Assembly (NCBI RefSeq): GCF_902167145.1
Contig: NC_050098.1
Coordinates: 11,986,501 to 12,050,500, forward strand
Source: Zea mays
Taxonomy: Eukaryota > Streptophyta > Magnoliopsida > Poales > Poaceae
DNA: 64,000 bases
Reading direction: 5' to 3'
Below the pieces are notes generated by a model. That model was not told the origin of the DNA and did no database searches. It saw only the letters and a program-made list of their open reading frames with translations. Below are positions 23,644-33,500 of this stretch, piece by piece. The position numbers and the translations under genes were made by a program. The first letter of the stretch is position 1. Each line of letters starts with the position of its first letter.

Positions 23644-26600
23644 ATGGTGGTGGAGGAGATCGCCGAGGGGGTGAAGAACCTCACCGTTACCGGAGACGCG
23701 GCGGCTTCAGGCGGAGAGGGGCAGAGGAGGGGCGGCGGCGGCAGCAGCAACCGCATCCAGGTGTCCAACACCAAGAAACCCCTCTTCTTCTACGTCAACC
23801 TCGCCAAGGTACGGCTGCCCCTCTCTCCCTACGCGCCGCATCTTTCCGTGATACTCCTGCCCACCCGCCGCTTCCGGATTCTGGCTGATTTGGTTGCTTC
23901 GGTCCGTGCAGAGGTATATGCAACAGCACGAAGATGTAGAGCTATCCGCTCTTGGAATGGGTGCGTCCCTCCTTCGTCCTTCTTTCTAACTTATTTTTGC
24001 ACTATATTTATTACTGGTGAAGTTAATTTAGGCATTGTCGCTTGACATTGATGCCTCTATCCGCGAATTTGGTCTATGTTATTAAGTACGCCGATAAATA
24101 TGATGTACAAGACGCAGAATGCGTCGGCGCGGCGTGTCTTCTTTTCTGTATGTTTCTCAATGCTGGATCTGTGTTGGTTATTATTGCTAAAACCTTAGCT
24201 TTTATGTCAGTTAGGGTCCCTTTGCTAGGGCTTACAAAAGGCTCTGGCTTTGGCTTCTGAAGAAATCATACCAAACGGGGTAAAAAGAAAACCGGTTTCT
24301 CACTGAAACCACCAAGGAGCCGGAGCCCAAAATATTAACTTGCACCAGCTCCTCTAAAAAATGCTCTACGAAACCCTTTTGTCAAATATCTTTCTACAAA
24401 GTGTTCTGGCTCTACCAGAGAAGTGTAAGTACCGTGTGATTGTGGCTAGGGTTCCTGAGAAATTACTGGTGAAGGGGGGGGGGGATTAGGTGAAGGATTA
24501 TGGGCCTCGTTATTGGGCCTTTAGTCATTTGTACTAGTATAAATACTACCTTTTGTACTGAGACAATCATCAAATAATCAGAAATACCAGATCCACACAT
24601 TTCTTACCTGTTCCAACTCACCTGGGAACTGACGCTCGCAAGAACTCACCGGAGTTCTTCTGTCAATCTGCTCACGACGAGGAAGGCGAGCGTCCTCCGT
24701 CCAGGGGCTGTGACAAGAAGCTACTCCAGGAGAGGAGCTAAATCTGATGCCATTTTAGGACCTGGAGCCCTAGCAAACTTTCCCTTAGTGTTCCTAGGCG
24801 GCATTTGCCTTGTGACACGCAGAGCACAGCTTAGAATTTGGTCTAGCAAATTGCCAGATTTATTGTCCGAGGAAAAACTTACCAAGTTTGAGTCAAGTGC
24901 TATGCAATGCATTGTTTTTTTTTGACGAAGGGGCATAGCCCCCTATTTCATTAGGAAATAGGTAAAGAGTCATTACAGACCACCATGATGGAGAGCAACC
25001 CATCACCAAAAGTAGTAACTAGTGGAACTAACCTCTACAATCTAACAAGGATATGCAAAGATCAGACTCCACTAGCACCCAACCAGAAAGCTCCACAGTT
25101 TTTAAGCCAAGCTTATTTACAAAGGCCACAGGCCAAAGGCAGTAACCCAGCTAAAACCAACCTAGATGCAACTAACCCACCAACATAACATCCAAAAGAA
25201 CTTGAGCTACGATGACCACCAGAAGGAGCATGAAGTGCCAAAAGGAGTCTTCAAACAGTAATGCGACGGTCCCTCGGACACCATCCAAAGGCCCTGCTCA
25301 TCGCCTCACTTGCTATCCTTCTGATAAGTTGACTTCCTTGTACCACCATCTTTTTTTTCCTTCTCTTTCTGTCGAATAACCCAAGAATCCAACCAAAAGC
25401 AACAGAGAAATATTATGTTAGCCGGGTCAAGAATAATCTTTTCACCAAAAAAACAATCATTTCTGGTTCTCCAAATAGCCCAAAACAAAGCACCACAACC
25501 AAAGATCAATAAGTTTGAAATTCTGTCTTTAGGCTTATTCATCCTAGTCAAGCTGGTCATTGGGGACTTGGTTCTCAATGTTATCAGCGCGTATGCTCCT
25601 CAAGTAGGCCTTAATGAGAACTCAAAGAGGGAGTTCTGGGAAGGCCTGGAGGACATGGTTAGTAGTGTGCCAGTTGGCGAGAAGCTCTTCATAGGAGGAG
25701 ATCTCAATGGCCATGTGGGTACATCTAGCACCAGTTTCGAGGGTGTGCATGGAGGCTTCGACTTTGGGACTAGGAATCAAGAAGGAGAGGAAATCCTGAA
25801 CTTTGCCCTAGCCTATGACATGTTTATAGCAAACACTTTCTTTAGGAAGAGGACATCCCACCTGGTGACCTTCAGTAGTGGCCAACACACTAGCCAGATT
25901 GATTTCGTCCTCTTGAGAAAAGAGGACAGGCATGCCTGCTTAGATTGCAAGGTTATACCTGGAGAGTGTGTGGTAACCCAACATAAGCTTGTCGTAGCTG
26001 ACTTCCGTTTTAAGATTCGTTTACAACGGAATAAGCATAACAAGGTCACTAGAACAAAGTGGTGGAAGCTTAAAGGGGATGTGGCCCAAACTTTCAAGGA
26101 GAGAGTTATCGAGGAGGGCCCTTGGGCAGAAGAGGGAGACTCAAATATCATGTGGAGGAAGATGGCGATGTGCATCCGAAAGATAGCTTCAGAAGAGTTT
26201 GGGCTGAGTCAAGGAAACAGAAGGGAAGTTAAAGACACTTGGTGGTGGAACGAAGATGTCCAAAAGGCTATCAAGGAGAAGAAAGATTGCTACAAACGCT
26301 TACATCATGACAAGTGTGCAGAAAACATAGAGAAGTATAGGATAGCGAAGAAGTCTGCAAAGCGAGCGGTTAGTAGAGCCCGGGGTCAAGCCTTTGACAA
26401 CCTTTATCAACGGTTGGACACAAAGCAGGGAGAAAAGGATATCTATAGGATGGCCAAGATTCGTGAAAGGAAGACAAGGGATGTCAACCAAGTCAAATGC
26501 ATCAAGAATGAAGCAAACCAACTATTAGTGAAGAATGAAGAGATCAAGAATAGATGGAAGGAGTACTTCAACAAATTGTTCAATGGAGGGAATGAGAGTT

Positions 26601-29600
26601 CTACAATAGAATTGGACGAACCATTCGATGACAACAACAGGGGTTTTGTGCGAAGGATACAAGAATATGAAGTTAAGGAGGCGCTAAAAAGGATGAAGGT
26701 AGGAAAGGCGATGGGCCCTGATGGTATCCCTATCGAGGTATGGAGATGCCTTGGAGACATAGCGATAGTATGGCTGACTAAGCTTTTCAACACCATCTTT
26801 CGGACAAACAGAATGCCCGACGAGTGGCGGCGGAGTACATTAGTACCAATCTTCAAGAACAAAGGAGATGTTCAAAGTTGTACTAATTACCGTGGAATTA
26901 AACTCATGAGCCATACAATGAAGCTATGGGAGAGAGTCATTGAACACCGCCTGCGAAAGCTGACGAGCGTGACCCAAAATCAGTTTGGTTTCATGCCCGG
27001 GAGATCAACTATGGAGGCCATTTTCTTACTAAGACAACTTATGGAGAGATTCAGAGAACAAAAGAAAGACCTGCATATGGTCTTCATAGACTTGGAGAAG
27101 GCTTATGACAAAGTACCCAGGAGTGTAATGTGGTGGGCCTTGGAAAAACACAAAGTAGCAACAAAGTACATTAATCTTATTAAAGATATGTACACTAATG
27201 TTGTGACAAGTGTCCGAACAAGTGATGGGGACACCGATGACTTTCCAATTAACATAGGACTACATCAAGGGTCGGCTTTGAGCCCTTATCTTTTCGCTTT
27301 GGTGATAGATGAGGTCACAAGGGACATACAAGGAGATATACCGTGGTGTATGCTTTTTGCCGATGATGTGGTACTTATTGAGGAGAGTAGGAGTGGTGTT
27401 TCGCAAAAGTTGGAATTGTGGAGACAGACGCTGGAAGCAAAAGGTTTTAGGCTTAGTAGGTCTAAAACGGAGTATATGAAGTGTGATTTCAGTGCCATGG
27501 GGTATGAAGATGGCGATGTTAGTCTTGATGGGCAAGTGGTACCCAAGAAAGACACTTTTCGTTACTTAGGATCAATGCTTCAGAAGGATGGAGACATCGA
27601 TGAGGATGTCAGTCATAGAATTAAAGCTGGATGGTTGAAGTGGCGGCAAGCGGCGGGTGTCTTATGCGACCCCCGGGTGCCACACAAACTAAAAGGCAAA
27701 TTCTACAGGACAGCAATCCGGCCGGCTATGTTGTATGGAGCAGAATGTTGGCCCACTAAAAGACGACATGTCCAACAACTGTGTGTGGCAGAGATGCGTA
27801 TGTTGCGCTGGATATGTGGCCACACAAGGAGAGACCGAGTCCGGAATGATGACATACGAGAGAGAGTAGGAGTGGCGCCAATTGAGGAGAAGCTTATGCA
27901 ACATCGTTTGAGATGGTTTGGACATATCCAACGAAGACCTGAAGAGGCACCAGTGCATATCGGAATAATTAGGCGTCCCGAGAATGTGAAGAGAGGTAGA
28001 GGTCGACCAACCTTGACGTGGACAGAGGCAGTGAAGAGGGACCTGAAGGAGTGGAATATTGATAAAGAGCTCGCCGTGGATAGGAAGGGGTGGAAGTGTG
28101 CAATTCACGTGCCAGAACCGTGATTTATAGTTCCGCTTTTCCTCCTTAATCGTTTGACCTTTTCTTGTGCCCATTTAGACCTTGCTGGTTCTTGTGGGTT
28201 TTATCTCTTTTATGTGTTCCCCCGTTTCGTCGTTTTCGGTTCTCCTTTGCCTTTGTTTCCCCTGTTTTCTTTGGGGGTTGAGCTCTGAGGTTTTCATACG
28301 GGGTTTCATCTCTAGCCTACCCCAACGTGCTTGGGACAAAAGGCTTTGTTGTTGTTGTTGTAGGCTTATTCATCCATCTGTCACAAATTTCATCAATGTT
28401 TTTTGGAATGGAATCCAGATTTAACGCAATTTGAATCACTCTCCACACAAATCTAGCAATAGAGCATTTAAAGAACAAATTATCAATCGATTCCAGACCA
28501 CCACAAAAACAGCATTCATTAGATCCCTTCCAATTTCTTTTTTTCAAGTTATCTTTTGTAAGAATTTTATTTCTTATCACCAACCAAAAGAAGACTTTAA
28601 TTTTCTGTGGTAACTTAGATTTCCACAGAAATCTGTAGGGAACCTTAATTTGATCAATAGAATTTTTCTTATACAAAGAATTTACAGTGAATCCTTTGTT
28701 GCCTAAACCCCATTTCAGTTTATCTTCTTGATCTGTCAGAGTGCAATTAGAGCATAAAGCAACTAGGTCATCATACAACACCTGAAGGTCACCGGTCATT
28801 CTTCTTCTGAAAGAGAGTGCTTCAAAATTTGAAGACAAAACTTTATTAACCGTAACATCTTTATCTAGAGCCAAATCAAACAGGATAGGAAAGTTCACAG
28901 CAAGAGGACCGTCACCAATCCAACAATTTTTCCAGAAACTAGTTCGACAATCATTACCAACAACCATCTTACAATACTTAAATAAAGTTTCTCTGAGACT
29001 TAGGAGTTTTTTCCAAAACTGAGAGTCATTCTGTCTTTGTTTAACTGAGATAAGGGGTTTTCCCTTAATATATTTTGCACTTTTGCAGAAATGATATTTT
29101 GCCATAAACCATTTGAATTTTCCAAGTTCCACAGCCATTTTGTTAACAGAGCATCGTTCATATATCCCAGATTCAAAACACCTAAACCTCCTAGACTTTT
29201 AGGAGAACAGACCGTATTCCAGTTGACCAAATGCATTTTCTTCGTTTGAGAGCCGCCTTGCCACAAGAGTCTTTTCCTGAACAGGTCCAACTTCCTAATA
29301 ACAGATTTAGGAAGTTGACCAAATGCATTGTTGTTATTACATGGCTATCATGCTCTGGCTGACCACAGGCAGGCAACTACTTCCACTTGGGGTTTGCCTG
29401 AGAACCATGGTTTTCAAGGTGTCACCTAGGCGCCTAGGCGCTCAAAAATCATGGGCGTCCCTGTTCCCTAACTGAAAATAAAAAAAATCAGAAAGAGACC
29501 GGGAGGGGGGCAACCAACAAGCCCCAGCAGCTGCCAATCCCCGATAGCTCTTGCTTGTAGAACTCACGCTTGTCAATTGAGGCGTGATAGATCTCGACCT

Positions 29601-30824
29601 GGACAGAAGCTCAGTTATCTGAGAGCGCACGACTCAATGAGGGCCTGAGAAGAAGCAGGGAGGAGGAGCAGAGGAGTTGCTGGCAGCATCACGCTCAAGG
29701 AGAATAAGGAAGGAGTTCAGGAGACCTATAGGCTATAGGGCTATAGGCAAGTCGGGGGATGGTAATTTAGGTTGGCTAGTGGACTGGGGCAGCCCCTTAA
29801 GTCTCCTGCCCTCTTTCTCCTTTTTCTTTTTTTTTTCCTTCCTTCATGCTGCTGCCTTCCTGTTTCTCAGATTGGTATACATCACCTTGCGAGTGTGTAG
29901 GTGTCACCTTAGGTGATTAGAAGGTGGTCCATCACCATGTCTTTCCTTATTGCCTTAAGAACCATGTTGAGAACTGTTTGGGGTTCCGGAATTTAGTTGT
30001 ATGAATATTTGACTTGCAATCTCCTGTATTCAAAGTATTCATTAGAGATGCAGAAAAGGAAAGATAATCATCCGTTGCTGATCTTCATGTTGTCACGGAA
30101 AGATAATCATCTGTTGCCTTAAATTTAAGTATAGGAGTTTGGATAGGGGTACAGGGTAATCTTGGAGATGCTCTTAGTCAGTGTATTCTGATATTTCTTT
30201 ATTGGATACATAACTTAAGCTCAATTAACATCTTTATATGTGATTTATTTGATTCATCAATGCTACTTTTTTGTTAAAACATACAATGATACAAAAGCTT
30301 TCCATTTCAAGTTTCTGCATCAGTGTATTGTTTGAGGCAACACTAACCAAGCTTTATTTTGTTTCCAGCCATAGCAACAGTTGTGACCGTGGCAGAAATT
30401 CTGAAGAACAATGGATTTGCTGTTGAAAAGAGTGAGATTTCGGGGCTTTGTTGTCTTGTAGATTATGCCTCATCTATATTATTATATTTGCCGCTCTGAA
30501 TCATCCCTTTGTGTCTTAACCTACATAGAAATTAGGACCTCTACTGTTGAAATAAACGACGAATCAAGAGGGCGTCCATTCCAAAAGGCCAAGGTCAGAA
30601 AATACTATACCCTTCATTCAGTGTGCTTAAGCTATTCATTGTGTTTGTCAATTTGGTCATTCTATCTTAACTGTATGAAATTCGTCTTTTACTGAGAATT
30701 AAACTGACATGAACCTCTCCCTCAGATTGAGATAATCTTGGGAAAGAGCGACAAATTTGATGAGCTGATGGCCGCTGCTGCAGAAGAGAGGGGCGAAGTG
30801 GAAGATGGTGAAGAGCAGGCTTGA
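23644..30824 (+). CDS. Alba-domain DNA/RNA-binding protein, five exons, 146 aa
   Basis: Exons 23644-23808, 23912-23960, 30369-30431, 30529-30593 and 30726-30824, all with GT-AG introns and matching phases, stop TGA. The product is a small Alba protein of the single-domain plant type (Arabidopsis At1g29250/At2g34160 group). The signature NRIQVSNTKKPLFFYVNLAK ends exon 1, ELSALGM spans the exon 2-3 joint, AEILKNNGFAVEK is in exon 3 and RPFQKAKIEI spans exons 4-5. It has an N-terminal Gly-rich stretch and an acidic tail. Alba proteins bind RNA and DNA, and in plants are linked to R-loops and mRNA control. I chose the ATG at 23644 because family members start a few residues before the EEI motif; an earlier in-frame GTG is not needed. 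Intron 2 is 6.4 kb and filled with transposons, yet all splice sites and the frame are intact, so the gene is probably functional. Confidence 0.93.
24214..24784. mobile_element. Tourist-like MITE split by a solo LTR
   Basis: Left end GGGTCCCTTTGCTAGGGCT; right end, read inverted, GGGAAAGTTTGCTAGGGCT. TTA flanks both sides (24211-24213, 24785-24787), the three-base duplication of PIF/Harbinger elements. Without the LTR and one AGAAG the element is about 274 bp. It lies in Alba intron 2. Confidence 0.8.
24424..24715 (+). mobile_element. Small solo LTR (292 bp)
   Basis: TGTAAGTACC...GGGCTGTGACA flanked by the perfect duplication AGAAG at 24419-24423 and 24716-24720. A TATA-like AGTATAAATACT lies near 24536. 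No internal domain or second LTR remains, as expected after LTR-LTR recombination. Orientation is from the TATA-like site and is tentative. Confidence 0.82.
25545..28123 (+). CDS. RTE LINE endonuclease-reverse transcriptase, N-truncated
   Basis: About 860 codons without a stop. The first part is the AP-like endonuclease lacking its N-terminal third: it keeps GGDLNGHVG, SQIDFVLL and the catalytic His region (VTQHKLVVADF). RT follows with GPDGIP, YRGIKLMS, QFGFMPGRST, the DLEKAYDKV block, HQGSALSPYLFALV and the catalytic FADDVVLI. The C-terminal region (YLGSMLQKDG, AECWPTK, RWFGHIQRRP) is typical of RTE. An enzyme of this type nicks the target and primes cDNA synthesis there. No start codon of its own remains: an in-frame ATG at 25415 is in the flanking L1 sequence. 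The endonuclease is incomplete, so this copy is not autonomous. Confidence 0.88.
25545..28360 (+). mobile_element. RTE-clade LINE, 5'-truncated, nested in the L1
   Basis: A perfect 15-bp duplication TAGGCTTATTCATCC flanks it (25530-25544, 28361-28375). The 3' end is a (TTG)n tail instead of poly(A), a hallmark of RTE elements. The ORF is intact from the truncation point to its stop, so it is young relative to the L1 around it. Confidence 0.9.
28376..29321 (-). pseudogene. L1 ORF2 C-terminal remnant (zf-RVT part)
   Basis: Frame pieces include RRLLWQG-like and LVNWNTVCSPKSLGGLG, followed by the zinc-binding module with KLPQKIKVFFWLVIRNKILT and CCFCGGLESIDNLFFKC, typical of the reverse-transcriptase zinc-binding domain of plant L1 elements. 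One frameshift separates the first part (to about 29000) from the second. The coding sequence resumes across the RTE insertion at about 25529 with LIFGCGALFWAIWRTRND. Confidence 0.82.
29406..29966. mobile_element. Non-autonomous TIR element (hAT or Mutator-like)
   Basis: Left end CATGGTTTTCAAGG; right end, inverted, CATGGTTCTTAAGG. Flanks CTGAGAAC and TTGAGAAC match at 7 of 8. No transposase. In Alba intron 2. Confidence 0.6.
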
Positions 30825-32054
30825 AAACAGTACCGATGACAAGCTGCTGCTGCTGTGCTCTGTTAGTGTTGTTTAATTTAGTTTAATACCGTGTGCATGA
30901 GATATGGCACGCGTTCTTGCTCAACTACATCACCATGGCAATGTCTGCAAATCCATGGATTGATGGATGGATGTTGGTTGTTTCTTAACATTCTGGACAT
31001 GTTGTTCACTTTGGCTATGTATGTTTTAGCAGTCCAGCGTTCCCCTTACAAAATATGGCGTGCTTTGTTGACTACACAGACCGTAGTTCCTTTCCTGAAT
31101 TATTGTCTGCAAAGATAAGAGATATCAATGGGTAACTAATACCCGATGTATAAAAACTCTATTACGGTATGGGTATGAGGAATTTTGATGCTTACAGGTA
31201 TGTTATTGGGTCATTTTATATACCTAATGGATATGGTGGGTGTGGGCATCTTCGATAATGTTGGGTTGGATGAATCTATCATGCTGGATAAAAAGTTAAT
31301 ACACTATTCTACAATCTTCCATTATTAATAAGGTTTGGGCTTTTTATATTTTGTAAATTTTGTATTTGGTTCTTATTATTGTGATAAAAATAAGCACGTT
31401 AGTCGGTATGGATACTCGATGGATATCTGTTATCCATATGAGTGGCGTGTATGAAGTAATTTTATACCCATTATAGATAATGGGTGTGGATAATGACGTA
31501 CTAAGTATTTTTTTTTCTGTGGACATGAGTATGTTCTCTCCCTACCAGTTATCTTACCTGCTTCCATTTCTAGCCAAGACTAGGTTTTTGGGTTCTTCGG
31601 CCAAGTCCCTCGAGGTTATGCCCAAAAAAAATGTCATTTAGAGCTAGTTTAGAAACCACAATTTATTAAGGGATTTCTATTTTTTCAAGAGAAATTAGTT
31701 TATTTTATCATAGGAAAATAGAAATCTCTTGGTAAATTGAGTTTCCAAACTAACCTTTACGGTGTTTTTTGTTCAGCTTTCCAAGGTAGATTTACGGTTA
31801 ATAATCTGAAATTTCAACAAAAAGGTACAAGAGATGAGCTGAATAGATTCTTAGGAGCAAGAGGGAGAGGAGTTGAATAGATTCTCTAAATTCTGTAGAT
31901 TATTTTACTTCAATCCAGAATTTTTGTCCTAAATTTAAGATTTCCTAGATTTCCGTCATATGATTTTTTTTCAAAAAAAATATTACTCAATTGCAAGTGT
32001 TTATAGGATTGAATCATTTTAATTTTTTATTTAGATGCTCACCACCCGAATCGT
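30825..32054. other. Downstream flank of the Alba gene
   Basis: The start is the 3' UTR (TTTAATTTAGTTTAATACC near 30868). At 31115-31510 the text TAATACCC / ATGGGTAT / ATACCCATTA recurs and resembles a decayed relative of the hAT-like element at 22605. No gene is seen. Confidence 0.5.
31639..31757. mobile_element. Hairpin MITE (about 119 bp)
   Basis: The two arms pair almost along their length: TAGTTTAGAAACC...AATTTA against TAAATTGAGTTTCCAAACTA, with a second inner pairing (GGGATTTCTATTTT / AAAATAGAAATCTC). Confidence 0.65.
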
Positions 32055-32610
32055 TAGGGGTGGACAAAAAAATACCAAACACCAAAAACCACACCGAACC
32101 GAACACCATACACTGAAATTTGCAGTTTATTTGGTTTTTGGTGTTTGGTGCGGTTGGATTTTAGCTCTATTTAGTGTTTGGTGCTTGGTGCGGTTTTCAA
32201 TATTCAGACACCAAAAATACCAAAAAACCGAAATATAGCAAACCTATCTCTTGAAGCCCAACAAGCAGTTGTTATAAGGTCCTAAATCCTAGACTCATAT
32301 CATTATACTTTTTAATAACTATGCGTTATTTGCTCTTATTAAACACTAAAATTTTTATGCAATTTATTAAGTACTTGTTGATAAATTATTAGTATGTTCT
32401 CTATGCAATTTTATGTTTGTAGTTTCAAATTGCTAGTTGTTTGGTGATTGTGGTAATACCAAACACCGAACTGAAAAAATCGAACACCAAATTATGTGGT
32501 TTTCTTATTTCCGAATAAAAAGTTTGGCTTCCATTTTTTCAAATACCAAACTTTTTTGATACCAAATAAACCGCATCGAATAAACCAATAAAATCAAATG
32601 CCAAGCACTA
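32055..32610. mobile_element. hAT-like non-autonomous element (556 bp)
   Basis: Left end TAGGGGTGGACAAA, right end (inverted) TAGTGCTTGGCATT. Flanking octamers CGAATCGT and CAAATCAT differ only at two CG-to-CA positions. Subterminal ACCAAACACC / GGTGTTTGGT motifs recur at both ends. There is no transposase. Confidence 0.5.
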
Positions 32611-33081
32611 CAAATCATCATTTGACTCGTACCTGATAATATATGCTCGACCGAAGACTTTATCTCTATAGAAGACCACACAACATCTATTATTTCAGCT
32701 ATTGCCACCATTATACGCGCTGCTAGTATAGAAAGCCATGCAAGCGTTAGACTGGACGTGAGATGGCCGATGTGTTTTTGCTTTATTAGGACATGAGTCT
32801 GAGCTAATTTTTTATCTATAGGTTTATTAATAGGCTTAAATAGAAACCCAACGAGTATGTGGGCATGTGTTTGTTCTTTCACTATCTATACCCGTAAACC
32901 CATATATTTTTAAAATTTGTCTTAAAATCAACATAATTTATAAATATATCTCATAATTTTATTAATCGAATATGTTCTAGTTGAAATAAACTTATCATAA
33001 AAAAGTTTAAACTAGAATTAGTTATCACTTGTTTCTTTTACCATATATTATTAATATATTGATTATCATTTACACGGTAAA
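32611..33081. other. Unassigned AT-rich sequence
   Basis: No coding region or known element is recognised. Confidence 0.5.
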
Positions 33082-33119
33082 TCTCTACTACTTATTAAGG
33101 CTGCAATAGTAGTCTGCAT

Positions 33120-33500
33120 GTTCTGCCTTTCACATTCCTGTTCTCTCATTTCCATTCCCATTCTCATTCTCACCATTCCTTGTTGCACACCCTGGTCAGC
33201 CATATGTTCTGTCAGATCCATTCACATTCTCACCATTCCTTGTTGCACACCCTCGTCAGCCCCGCACCGCGACCCCATTCTCATTGCGCAAACCATCACA
33301 CTCTGGACGCGGGGCCCATGTGACAGCACACTCCGGATGTCGGGCCCATGTGACAGCCCCCATTCCCATTGTCCACCAGGCCCATGTGACAGCCCCCCAT
33401 TCCCATTGCCCATTCACACTCCAGACGTCGGGCCCACACTCCGCACTTCGGGCCCATGTGACAGCCACTCTCAGTTTTGCACACGTCGGGCCCATGTCCG
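33120..33500 (+). repeat. Irregular tandem repeats
   Basis: A unit with TTCTCACCATTCCTTGTTGC occurs twice (about 33170, 33229), then five variants of GGGCCCATGTGACAGC spaced 30-70 bases apart. Confidence 0.75.

Larger units (their letters stand above)
24915..29321 (-). mobile_element. 5'-truncated L1-type LINE, interrupted by an RTE LINE
   Basis: Minus-strand coding remnants of an L1 ORF2 C-terminus with the plant zf-RVT region (about 29290-28376, then 25540-25300). The 3' end is an A9 run on the minus strand (24915-24923). AATGCATTG occurs at both ends (24906-24914, 29322-29330), a plausible target duplication. Confidence 0.82.

Noticed and set aside
25415..25544. N-terminal extension of the RTE ORF from the ATG at 25415
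   Set aside because: This part is L1 sequence read antisense; the RTE begins after the target duplication at 25545.
31115..31510. Another hAT-like element related to the one at 22605
   Set aside because: Similar ATACCCAT-type motifs, but no paired ends or flanking duplication; noted only as a possible relic.
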